A stretch of 26,374 nt of DNA from JAAFHB01 sp037133495 (GTDB lineage: Bacteria > Bacteroidota > Bacteroidia > Bacteroidales > Prolixibacteraceae): assembly GCA_037133495.1 (NCBI GenBank), contig JBAXOA010000055.1:1-26374 (forward strand), given 5' to 3'. The position numbers and the translations under genes were made by a program. Each line of letters opens with the position of its first letter. Position 1 is the stretch's first letter. The notes beneath the pieces are model-generated. The model saw only the letters and a list, made by a program, of their open reading frames with translations, was not told where the DNA came from and searched no databases. This document shows, in pieces, positions 6,919 to 14,216 of the stretch.

Positions 6919-8427
6919 ATGTCGCAATCCAAAGGCAAAATAGTTCAGGTTATCGGACCTGTTGTTGATGTCAGCTTTGAGCAGGGCGGAAATGAACTGC
7001 CCAAAATTTTTGATGCGCTCGAAGTAAGGCGAGAAAACGGTCAAATCTTAATTCTTGAATGTCAGCAGCATGTTGGAGAGCAAACCATTCGCACTGTCGC
7101 AATGGACTCTACGGATGGGCTTTCACGTGGCATGGAGGTCGTCTCCACCGGGAAGTCAATTTCAATGCCTGTTGGTGAAGAGATTAAAGGCCGGTTACTC
7201 AATGTGATTGGTGAAGCGATAGATGGAATTGGTTCAATTTCGAAAGAAAGAAGTTATGAAATTCACAGTGATCCTCCCCGGTTTGAAGATCTCTCGACTG
7301 AAAAAGAGGTGCTTTTTACGGGAATAAAAGTTATCGATCTGCTCGAACCTTATTCAAAAGGTGGTAAAATCGGACTCTTTGGTGGAGCAGGTGTTGGTAA
7401 GACAGTTATTATCATGGAATTAATTAACAATATTGCCAAAAAATACGATGGACAATCGGTTTTTGCCGGTGTTGGAGAAAGAACCCGTGAGGGAAATGAC
7501 TTGCTGCGTGAAATGATCGAATCGGGCGTTATCAAATATGGAGAAGCGTTCAAAAAAGATATGATGAATGGTGGCTGGGATCTGAGCCTGGTCGATAAGG
7601 AAGAGCTCGCTAAATCAAAAGCAACGCTTGTTTTTGGACAGATGAACGAACCACCGGGTGCACGTGCCAGAGTTGCCTTGTCAGGCCTTGCCGTGGCAGA
7701 ATACTTCCGCGATGGTGATAAAAAAGGAAAAGGAAATGATATTCTTTTCTTTGTTGATAACATCTTCAGGTTTACACAAGCTGGCTCTGAGGTTTCAGCC
7801 CTTCTTGGCCGTATGCCTTCTGCTGTTGGTTACCAACCTACTCTTGCAACGGAAATGGGATTGTTACAGGAGCGGATCACGTCTACCAAATATGGATCAA
7901 TAACCTCTGTACAAGCTGTTTATGTTCCAGCCGATGACTTAACCGATCCAGCTCCGGCAACTACTTTTGCCCACCTTGATGCCACTACGGTTTTGAACAG
8001 GAAAATCTCCGAAATGGGAATTTACCCTGCTGTAGATCCTTTGGATTCAACCTCAAGAATTCTTTCTCCCGATATCGTAGGGAGAGAGCATTACGATACT
8101 GCACAAAGGGTAAAAGAGTTATTACAACGTTACCGCGAGTTACAGGATATTATTGCAATTCTTGGTATGGATGAACTTTCAGAAGTTGATAAGTTGATCG
8201 TACACCGGGCACGACGTGTTCAGCGTTTCTTGTCTCAGCCTTTCCATGTTGCTGAGCAATTTACTGGAATGAAAGGCGTTTGGGTTTCAATTGAGGATAC
8301 AATTAAAGGGTTTAATGCAATTATTGACGGTAAGGTTGATCAATATCCCGAAACTGCTTTTAGTATGGTAGGAACAATTGACGAAGCGATTGAAAAAGGA
8401 GAAAGATTGATTGCTGAATCGAAATAA
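6919..8427 (+). CDS. atpD: ATP synthase F1 subunit beta
   Basis: Catalytic subunit, 502 residues. Walker A G-G-A-G-V-G-K-T at 155-162, catalytic Glu in G-E-R-T-R-E-G (E187), Q-M-N-E-P-P-G at 241-247, Walker B I-L-F-F-V-D-N (275-281), and A-L-L-G-R-M-P-S-A-V-G-Y-Q-P-T-L at 294-309. Compared with E. coli beta there is an insertion of about 26 residues at roughly 207-232 (between G-V-I-K and K-A-T-L-V-F-G-Q-M-N) and a shorter one near 266-273; the first is, from memory, common in Bacteroidota beta subunits. A partly conserved -7-like TATATTTT sits in the preceding gap. Its position directly after atpG gives the canonical operon order. Confidence 0.98.
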   Translation: MSQSKGKIVQVIGPVVDVSFEQGGNELPKIFDALEVRRENGQILILECQQHVGEQTIRTVAMDSTDGLSRGMEVVSTGKSISMPVGEEIKGRLLNVIGEAIDGIGSISKERSYEIHSDPPRFEDLSTEKEVLFTGIKVIDLLEPYSKGGKIGLFGGAGVGKTVIIMELINNIAKKYDGQSVFAGVGERTREGNDLLREMIESGVIKYGEAFKKDMMNGGWDLSLVDKEELAKSKATLVFGQMNEPPGARARVALSGLAVAEYFRDGDKKGKGNDILFFVDNIFRFTQAGSEVSALLGRMPSAVGYQPTLATEMGLLQERITSTKYGSITSVQAVYVPADDLTDPAPATTFAHLDATTVLNRKISEMGIYPAVDPLDSTSRILSPDIVGREHYDTAQRVKELLQRYRELQDIIAILGMDELSEVDKLIVHRARRVQRFLSQPFHVAEQFTGMKGVWVSIEDTIKGFNAIIDGKVDQYPETAFSMVGTIDEAIEKGERLIAESK

Positions 8428-8460
8428 TTTATACCGACAGATTTGATAAAACACAGTTCT

Positions 8461-8700
8461 ATGATGTATCTCGAAATTATCACGCCTGAGAAAATGCTCT
8501 ATACAGGGGAGATTAGAATAATTAAACTGCCGGGAGAGCTTGGTTCATTTGAGATTCTTGAAAATCATGCTTCCCTGATTTCGACACTGACTCAGGGGAC
8601 AATCAGGGTAAAAGATACTAGTGGTGTTATTTCTCTATTCGATATTAATGGAGGCTTAGTTGAAGTACTGAATAATGAAGTCAAGGTTCTTGTAGAGTAA
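8461..8700 (+). CDS. atpC: ATP synthase F1 subunit epsilon, short form
   Basis: From the ATG at 8461 the protein has 79 residues (78 from the next ATG at 8464, which gives the family-like start M-Y-L-E-I-I-T-P-E-K). A TTG at 8443 is in frame but would add an unconserved tail. The N-terminal beta-sandwich domain is present: L-P-G-E-L-G-S-F-E-I-L-E-N-H-A-S-L-I-S, with the conserved G...HA.L, and N-G-G-L-V-E-V. The C-terminal two-helix domain, which inhibits ATP hydrolysis in E. coli (about 139 residues in total), is absent. The gene ends eight bases before the stop of the convergent ABC transporter gene. Confidence 0.93.
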   Translation: MMYLEIITPEKMLYTGEIRIIKLPGELGSFEILENHASLISTLTQGTIRVKDTSGVISLFDINGGLVEVLNNEVKVLVE

Positions 8701-8708
8701 TTTACACC

Positions 8709-10478
8709 CTATCCTGTATATTGTAAGTCGCTTAGGTTTCTGTAAATCCCTTCCGGTATTTTCATTAGAAGTTCGTGAGTTCCTTTTTCTATTAGTCTGC
8801 CTTTGTCCATGACGAAAATCTGGTCAGCATTTCGAATTGTTGAGAGACGATGCGCAATGACAATCGAAGTGCGGCCCCTCATAAGTTTCTCAAGAGCATC
8901 CTGAACAAGCCGCTCAGATTCAGAATCCAAAGAAGAAGTGGCCTCGTCCAGGATAAGAATCTTTGGGTTTTTTAAAACTGCACGGGCGATAGCAATTCTC
9001 TGACGCTGGCCGCCTGATAGTTGTGTCCCGCGTTCACCGACGATGGTATCAAATCCAACGGGAAAACGATCAATAAACTCCATTGCATTGGCTTTTAATG
9101 CAGCATCGTATATTTCAGCCTCGGTTGCATCGGTCTTTCCATAGGCAATATTTTCACGAATCGATCCGCCAAAGAGAAAAATATCCTGAGGAACAAGAGC
9201 TATTTGATTTCTGATGGACGATAATGGATACAGATTACGTGGCCTCCCGTCAAAAAATATTTCGCCTTTCGAAGGCAGGTGCAGACTAAGCAGCAAGGAA
9301 GCGATGGTCGACTTTCCTGCTCCGCTCGCACCAACCAAAGCAATTAACTGATTGGAAGATATCTCAATATTAATGTCATCAAGAACCATTTCATCCATTC
9401 GGGAGGGATAAGCAAAAGACAAATTTTTGAAAGAGATTTGTCCATGTAGTTCATGCTCCGGCTCAACATGGTTTATCGGTGAAAGGACTTCCTCTTTTTC
9501 ATTAAAAAGTTCAAAAAGTTCCTCTGTAGCCCCAATGAATTTTTGAATGCTTGTAAATACGGTTGCCAGACCACCTATTGTTCCCCCAACAAAAGCTGAA
9601 TAAATAACAAATGAAAACAAATCTCCCGGAACCAGCTCCCCTTTGGCCAACATAGCAGATCCTTTCCATATTACGGCAGCCAAAGCGCCAAATAAACCCA
9701 GAATAATAAATGAAGCAAATGCACCACGATATTTACCACTTCTCATTCCCATTTCAGCGATAATTTCAGTTTTATTGCGGTAACGACCCATTTCAAAAAA
9801 TTCGTTGGTGAAAGCTTTTACACTTTGAATCCCCTGCAAAGTCTCTTCAACTACAGTATTCGATTTTGCAACTTCACTTTGTATCTCTTTTGAAATCTTC
9901 CGGATATATCTGCCAAACATCCTTGCGAAAACCATCGTTGGAGGTAATATAACCAGCATAAATAAAGTAAGCTTTATCGAAGTAATGGCCAATAATGTAA
10001 TTCCTCCAATAATGATGATAACTTGTCTGATCAACTCAGCCAATGTCGTTGTCATCGTCTCCTGAAGCAATGTAATGTCCGCTGATATTCTGCTGTTCAA
10101 CTCCCCCACTCTTCTCTGCTCAAAAAATTTAAGCGGCAATCGTATTAAATGATTGTATGTATCCTGTCTTAAAAAAGCCAGTGCCTTTTCGGTAACATTA
10201 TTAAAGAGTACTACTCTGAAATATGAAAATGCCGCGTTCAAAACGAGAACAGCACCAAGCAATAAGGCTATTCGATTCATTTTATCAGGTGAGTGTTCAG
10301 AAGCAGAATTGACCATTTCACCCAGCAATTTTGGAAAAGCAAGATTCCCCAGGCTTGAACCCAATAGAAAAACAACCCCCAACAGATACTCTTTCTGAAA
10401 GGGCTTTATGTAATGATATAATTTAAAGGCATTTACAAGTCCTGCCTTTGTTATCTTCTTCTTCTCAACTTCACTCAT
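8709..10478 (-). CDS. ABC exporter half-transporter, fused membrane and ATPase domains
   Basis: A 589-residue type IV ABC exporter that should work as a homodimer in the inner membrane. The N-terminal part (about 25-320) holds six membrane helices; the C-terminal ATPase has Walker A G-A-S-G-A-G-K-S-T (383-391), Q-loop Q431, signature L-S-G-G-Q (487-491), Walker B I-L-I-L-D-E with catalytic E512, the D-loop S-L-D, and H-loop H543. All catalytic residues are intact. It resembles MsbA and ABCB-type lipid or drug exporters, but substrate cannot be told from sequence; the MsbA name would be a guess. Transcribed towards the ATP synthase operon with an eight-base gap and no visible terminator. Confidence 0.93.
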   Translation of the reverse strand: MSEVEKKKITKAGLVNAFKLYHYIKPFQKEYLLGVVFLLGSSLGNLAFPKLLGEMVNSASEHSPDKMNRIALLLGAVLVLNAAFSYFRVVLFNNVTEKALAFLRQDTYNHLIRLPLKFFEQRRVGELNSRISADITLLQETMTTTLAELIRQVIIIIGGITLLAITSIKLTLFMLVILPPTMVFARMFGRYIRKISKEIQSEVAKSNTVVEETLQGIQSVKAFTNEFFEMGRYRNKTEIIAEMGMRSGKYRGAFASFIILGLFGALAAVIWKGSAMLAKGELVPGDLFSFVIYSAFVGGTIGGLATVFTSIQKFIGATEELFELFNEKEEVLSPINHVEPEHELHGQISFKNLSFAYPSRMDEMVLDDINIEISSNQLIALVGASGAGKSTIASLLLSLHLPSKGEIFFDGRPRNLYPLSSIRNQIALVPQDIFLFGGSIRENIAYGKTDATEAEIYDAALKANAMEFIDRFPVGFDTIVGERGTQLSGGQRQRIAIARAVLKNPKILILDEATSSLDSESERLVQDALEKLMRGRTSIVIAHRLSTIRNADQIFVMDKGRLIEKGTHELLMKIPEGIYRNLSDLQYTG

Positions 10479-10780
10479 ATCGCAATATTAATCATTTCTT
10501 AGGTACAATTAAAACAGATCTCTTACAGTTAAGTTCATTAATATTAGTTGTTCGAAAATGGATATTACTTTCAATTTGTAAGAAAGAAGTCGATACTTAA
10601 TTCTCTTTGATTAAAAATAAACGAAATTAATTACATATTTTCATTGTTAAATCCTGTTTTTAATAAACCTTTTTTTAATTTTGACGAAGAAGGCCGGTTC
10701 AATTCATTTTAGCCCGGATAAAGGAGAACAATTGGCAGAGAGTCAGATATTAATGTAATTCTTATCAATATTTTAAACAA
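10479..10780. other. 302-base divergent intergenic region between the ABC exporter and trpB
   Basis: An A+T-rich gap from which the two genes are transcribed outward. I found a perfect -7 box for trpB (10676-10683), but no matching box on the minus strand for the ABC gene. No ORF with a believable start, no strong hairpin, and no Trp-rich leader peptide were seen. Confidence 0.6.
10676..10683 (+). promoter_or_regulatory. -7 box candidate (TAATTTTG) for trpB
   Basis: Exact match to TAnnTTTG. The predicted transcript start near 10689 leaves a leader of about 90 bases before the trpB ATG at 10781. No good -33 TTTG is present at the usual spacing, so the call rests on one element. Confidence 0.4.
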
Positions 10781-11983
10781 ATGGCAACAAACTATTTTAA
10801 GAACTATCCTAATCAGGAAGGCTTTTTTGGAGAGTACGGTGGAAGCTTTATCCCTCCAAATCTTCAAACTGAGATGCAAAAGATTACTGATGCTTATTAT
10901 TCTATCAGTAAATCTCACCAGTTCATTTCAGAATTGAGGAGCATACGGAAACATTATCAGGGAAGACCTACGCCGGTTTATTTTTGTAACAGACTTTCAA
11001 CCAAATATGGCGGACGCATCTATCTAAAGCGTGAAGATCTGAACCATACGGGTGCACATAAGCTCAACCATTGCATGGGAGAAGCTTTGTTAGCCAAATA
11101 CCTTGGAAAGAAAAAATTAATTGCCGAAACAGGAGCCGGACAGCATGGAGTTGCACTAGCCACAGCAGCTGCCTATTTTGGTCTTGAGTGCGAAATACAC
11201 ATGGGTGAAGTTGATATCCACAAAGAACATCCTAATGTTGTGAGAATGCAAATATTAGGCGCAAAGGTTGTACCTGTATCGCATGGACTTAAAACGTTAA
11301 AAGAAGCGGTCGATTCAGCTTTTGGCGCTTATATGCAGGATTTTGAGAACAGTATTTACTGCATCGGTTCAGTAGTTGGGCCTCACCCATTCCCAATGAT
11401 GGTTCGTGATTTTCAGCGCGTCGTCGGGATTGAAGCTAAAGAGCAGTTTTTGGAAATGACAGGAGAATTGCCGGATAATGTAGTAGCCTGCGTTGGTGGA
11501 GGAAGTAATGCAATGGGTATATTTTCCGCTTTTCTTGATGATCAGGAATGTAAACTATTTGGCGTTGAGCCTGCCGGACGCTCACTTGAACCAGGGGAAC
11601 ATGCTGCCACAATGACTCTTGGAAAACCGGGAATGATTCATGGATTCAAATGTTATCTTTTACAAGACGAAAAAGGCGAGCCATCTCCTGTATATTCAGT
11701 AGCAAGCGGGTTAGACTATCCCGGCGTCGGACCTGAGCATAGCATGCTTAAAGACTGGAAAAGGGTATCATACGAAACCGCGACTGATGAGGAGACCATT
11801 GATGCATTTTATGAATTAAGTCGCCTGGAAGGCATTATTCCTGCTTTGGAAAGTGCACATGCAGTTGCGTGGGCGCTTAAACTGGCTAAAGAAAATCCAA
11901 GGGAGTCCATTTTAATCAACCTGAGCGGTCGTGGCGATAAGGACATCGATTTTGTAATGGAAAAATATGGATTGCCAAAATAA
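10781..11983 (+). CDS. trpB: Tryptophan synthase beta subunit, stand-alone copy
   Basis: A 400-residue PLP enzyme that would join indole and L-serine to make tryptophan. Seen: the PLP lysine in H-T-G-A-H-K (K94), the catalytic Glu in A-E-T-G-A-G-Q-H (E116), the phosphate-binding G-G-G-S-N-A loop (239-244), the G-L-D-Y-P-G-V-G-P-E-H loop with D312, and S382 of L-S-G-R-G-D. The usual H-K-I-N-N-x-x-G-Q after the lysine reads H-K-L-N-H-C-M-G-E here. Length fits the TrpA-dependent TrpB1 class, yet no trpA or other trp gene is nearby. It may be a second copy or may act alone. Own promoter candidate upstream and a strong terminator downstream mark a single-gene unit. Confidence 0.92.
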   Translation: MATNYFKNYPNQEGFFGEYGGSFIPPNLQTEMQKITDAYYSISKSHQFISELRSIRKHYQGRPTPVYFCNRLSTKYGGRIYLKREDLNHTGAHKLNHCMGEALLAKYLGKKKLIAETGAGQHGVALATAAAYFGLECEIHMGEVDIHKEHPNVVRMQILGAKVVPVSHGLKTLKEAVDSAFGAYMQDFENSIYCIGSVVGPHPFPMMVRDFQRVVGIEAKEQFLEMTGELPDNVVACVGGGSNAMGIFSAFLDDQECKLFGVEPAGRSLEPGEHAATMTLGKPGMIHGFKCYLLQDEKGEPSPVYSVASGLDYPGVGPEHSMLKDWKRVSYETATDEETIDAFYELSRLEGIIPALESAHAVAWALKLAKENPRESILINLSGRGDKDIDFVMEKYGLPK

Positions 11984-12028
11984 AGATTAACCGTCATTTT
12001 TGAGAGATTAATCTCAATAAAGAATAGT

Positions 12029-12067
12029 AAACCCCGAAACTGAAAAATACAGATTTCGGGGTTTTTA
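12029..12067 (+). terminator. Strong rho-independent terminator after trpB
   Basis: Perfect 11-base stem: 12029-12039 (AAACCCCGAAA) pairs with 12054-12064 (TTTCGGGGTTT) around a 14-base loop, followed by more T. It lies 46 bases past the trpB stop and 38 bases from the stop of the convergent helicase gene, so it may also help stop transcription from the other side. A perfect 12-base palindrome GAGATTAATCTC at 12004-12015 lies just before it. Confidence 0.8.
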
Positions 12068-12104
12068 TTTAATTGATCATTGATCATTATTAATTGACAA
12101 ATTC

Positions 12105-13355
12105 CTACCTTGGATTACGGTAAAGTTGTCTTCTGTCGCCAACGCCTTCAGGTTTTGGCCTTGAAAAATTGGAGCGTTGCGGCCTTTGCTGTTGTTTCGG
12201 GGCTTTTACAGGATTATGATCGATCAAAGGATAAGGATGATTATCAATAACCGGAATTTTTTTCCGGATCAGCTTTTCAATATCCTTTAGAAAAGCTTTT
12301 TCCTCTGCATCACAGAACGAAAATGCTGTTCCTTTGGCACCCGCGCGCCCGGTACGACCTATCCGGTGTACGTAGGTTTCAGAAATATTGGGCAGTTCAT
12401 AATTGATCACAAACTCCATTTCATCGACATCAATACCGCGTGCAGCAATATCTGTAGCAACCAACACTCTGGTTGTCTGATCTTTAAAATTAGCCAATGC
12501 CCTTTGTCTTGCATTTTGAGCTTTATTGCCATGAATGGCTTCAGCCTTAATATTATGACGCAGCAGATCTTTTACTACTTTGTCAGCGCCATGTTTGGTT
12601 CGGGTAAATACCAAAGCCGACTTTATCTTGTTATCACCCAGCACATCGATTAAAAGAGCACTTTTATTCCCTTTGTCAACAAAGTAAATAAACTGCTCGA
12701 TGATATCAACAGTGGGCTGACCTGGAGTAATGGTAACTTTTGCCGGATCTTTCAGAATAGTATCTGCAAGTTTAACAATTTCCGGTGGCATTGTCGCTGA
12801 GAAAAAAAGTGACTGACGCTTACGCGGAAGGGCGGCAAGTACTTTTTTAACATCGTGAATAAAACCCATGTCCAACATACAATCGGCTTCGTCCAAAACA
12901 AAAATCTCAACATCTCTAAGTGAGATAAAACCTTGATTCATAAGATCTAGCAATCGTCCGGGAGTTGCTACCAGAATATCAACACCTTTTTGCAAAGCCT
13001 GGGTCTGCGAAAATTGATTAACACCACCAAAGATTACAGTATAAGCAAGTTTCGTATGTCTTCCGTAATTTTTAAAACTTTCTCCGATCTGGATAGCTAA
13101 TTCGCGTGTTGGAGTAAGTATCAGACTCCGAATTTTTTTCCGTTTATCGTATGATTGACTGTTACTTAATAATTGAAGAATCGGAATTGCAAATGCTGCA
13201 GTTTTTCCTGTTCCTGTCTGAGCACATCCCAACAGATCGGTTCCATCTAAAACGATTGGAATGGCCTGGGCTTGAATTGGTGTGGGGATGGAATAACCCT
13301 CTTCGTGAAGTGATTGAAGAATAGGTTCAATAATTTCTAATGACTTAAATGGCAT
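12105..13355 (-). CDS. DEAD-box RNA helicase, RhlE-like
   Basis: A 416-residue ATP-dependent RNA helicase. Motifs in order: Q motif P-T-P-I-Q (24-28), motif I A-Q-T-G-T-G-K-T (45-52), Ia P-T-R-E-L-A (82-87), Ib T-P-G-R (131-134), II D-E-A-D (155-158), III S-A-T (186-188), V A-T-D-I-A-A-R-G-I-D (300-309) and VI H-R-I-G-R-T-G-R (330-337). All are intact. The tail from about 380 is basic and rich in Gln, Pro and Arg, a typical RNA-binding extension. RhlE-type helicases act in ribosome maturation, RNA decay and cold adaptation. The start ATG follows a leader that is almost wholly taken up by one long hairpin, suggesting leader-level control. Confidence 0.93.
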   Translation of the reverse strand: MPFKSLEIIEPILQSLHEEGYSIPTPIQAQAIPIVLDGTDLLGCAQTGTGKTAAFAIPILQLLSNSQSYDKRKKIRSLILTPTRELAIQIGESFKNYGRHTKLAYTVIFGGVNQFSQTQALQKGVDILVATPGRLLDLMNQGFISLRDVEIFVLDEADCMLDMGFIHDVKKVLAALPRKRQSLFFSATMPPEIVKLADTILKDPAKVTITPGQPTVDIIEQFIYFVDKGNKSALLIDVLGDNKIKSALVFTRTKHGADKVVKDLLRHNIKAEAIHGNKAQNARQRALANFKDQTTRVLVATDIAARGIDVDEMEFVINYELPNISETYVHRIGRTGRAGAKGTAFSFCDAEEKAFLKDIEKLIRKKIPVIDNHPYPLIDHNPVKAPKQQQRPQRSNFSRPKPEGVGDRRQLYRNPR

Positions 13356-13368
13356 GAATGGTTTTTAG

Positions 13369-13403
13369 AAACTGAACATTTTTCAACTAATAATGTTCAG
13401 TTT
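13369..13403 (-). promoter_or_regulatory. Leader hairpin immediately upstream of the RNA helicase start
   Basis: A perfect 12-base inverted repeat: 13369-13380 (AAACTGAACATT) and 13392-13403 (AATGTTCAGTTT) around an 11-base loop. On the helicase mRNA it ends 13 bases before the ATG and begins about ten bases after the predicted transcript start. The following sequence is not a T tract on the minus strand, so it looks like a translational or stability element rather than an attenuator. Confidence 0.6.
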
Positions 13404-13418
13404 TAATTAAATAATCCG

Positions 13419-13426
13419 CAAAGATA
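13419..13426 (-). promoter_or_regulatory. -7 box candidate (TATCTTTG) for the RNA helicase
   Basis: Read on the minus strand this is an exact TAnnTTTG match. The transcript should begin near 13412, giving a leader of about 57 bases that contains the hairpin at 13369-13403. No convincing -33 element was found. Confidence 0.45.
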
Positions 13427-13461
13427 CAATTAATTAACCGATTTTAAGGAGAGCAGTGGAA

Positions 13462-13530
13462 ATGGAATGGGTAAGACCTCCCTGGCTGAAGGTAGATCGA
13501 ATATTTAGAATGGACTTAATTCCTCAATAA
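13462..13530 (+). CDS. Possible 22-residue small ORF
   Basis: An ATG at 13462 opens 22 codons ending in TAA at 13528-13530. An AAGGAG-like Shine-Dalgarno sequence lies about ten bases upstream at 13446-13451, and a strong terminator starts four bases after the stop. The product begins M-E-W-V-R-P-P-W-L-K and matches no family I know. No clear promoter on this strand. The region could equally be untranslated spacer between the helicase and Spy-like genes; I keep it only as a candidate. Confidence 0.2.
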   Translation: MEWVRPPWLKVDRIFRMDLIPQ

Positions 13531-13534
13531 AAAA

Positions 13535-13569
13535 GCTGACATGAAGATTATTCTTCATGCCAGCCTTTT
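13535..13569. terminator. Bidirectional rho-independent terminator
   Basis: 13535-13547 pairs with 13552-13564 (twelve pairs and one A-C mismatch) around the four-base loop TTAT. It is flanked by an A run (13529-13534) on the left and a T run (13565-13569) on the right, so it works on both strands. On the minus strand it ends the Spy-like gene, whose stop is 20 bases away. Confidence 0.8.
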
Positions 13570-13588
13570 TATATTGCAATTTAACAAT

Positions 13589-14092
13589 CTATAATTGAGG
13601 ATGTTGCTGATGCATTCCCCGATTAGGTTGCCTTCCGTTTTCACCTTTCATATCCATCATTTTTTCGCTAAAAAGGTCAAACTTCAGACGTTGTTCATCG
13701 TTAAGCTGAGAGCGCATCTCAAGATGGTACTTCGTTTTAATTTTAGCCATTTCGATACGCATTGCTCCGATCTTATCGATGTTCTTATTTATAGCGATAA
13801 GATCAGGTTGATCAGCGGTCATCAGCGTTTTTTGATGCGCTTCCGCTTCACCAAGTTCATTTTTGACTGGTTGCAGTTGCTTTTGCATAGCCATCATACT
13901 TTCCTTAAAAGTCGCCTTTTGCGCATCGGAAAGATTAAGTCCTTTTACCGGTCCTTCTTTTCCATCACTCATAATACGCGTTTCATTACCCGGCCGGTGT
14001 AATGGTTTATTAGGACTGGTTTCTGTTGTCTGTGCTTTTAGTACAACAAACAAACTCATCAATAAAACAATAAATAAAATTTTTGATCTCAT
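13589..14092 (-). CDS. Spy/CpxP-like (LTxxQ-type) periplasmic protein
   Basis: From the ATG at 14092 the protein has 167 residues and starts with a clean signal peptide (M-R-S-K then a hydrophobic core, likely cut A20|Q21). The longer frame that begins at 14143 would put 17 polar residues before this signal, so I prefer the inner start. After a Pro-rich linker come two L-T-x-x-Q-like motifs, L-N-L-S-D-A-Q (52-58) and L-N-D-E-Q (130-134), with a long, charged, Met- and Lys-rich helical region between, and a His/Gln-rich tail. This layout fits the Spy/CpxP group of periplasmic chaperones and metal or envelope-stress sensors. Family membership is from the pattern only; sequence similarity to E. 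coli Spy is low. Confidence 0.6.
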   Translation of the reverse strand: MRSKILFIVLLMSLFVVLKAQTTETSPNKPLHRPGNETRIMSDGKEGPVKGLNLSDAQKATFKESMMAMQKQLQPVKNELGEAEAHQKTLMTADQPDLIAINKNIDKIGAMRIEMAKIKTKYHLEMRSQLNDEQRLKFDLFSEKMMDMKGENGRQPNRGMHQQHPQL

Positions 14093-14216
14093 AACATTTA
14101 ATTTTTTAAATCCATTTACTTTTACTTTACTGAAATTACCCATTGGATGATCTCAGCATCAAAAGGTTTAATCAATCTAAAAAATCAAGATTTGAAAAGA
14201 TTTGTTAACCTATTTT

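Noticed and set aside
10684..10780. Tryptophan attenuator or leader peptide before trpB
   Set aside because: No short ORF with Trp codons and no pair of competing hairpins were found in the leader.
12070..12090. TGATCAT tandem near 12074-12088
   Set aside because: Only two short A+T-rich copies in a spacer; no sign of a mobile element or attachment site.
13369..13403. Attenuator (terminator) reading of the helicase leader hairpin
   Set aside because: On the helicase strand the stem is followed by CTAAAAACC, not a T tract.
14093..14143. A 17-residue N-terminal extension of the Spy-like protein
   Set aside because: It would place polar residues in front of a clear signal peptide starting at the ATG at 14092.
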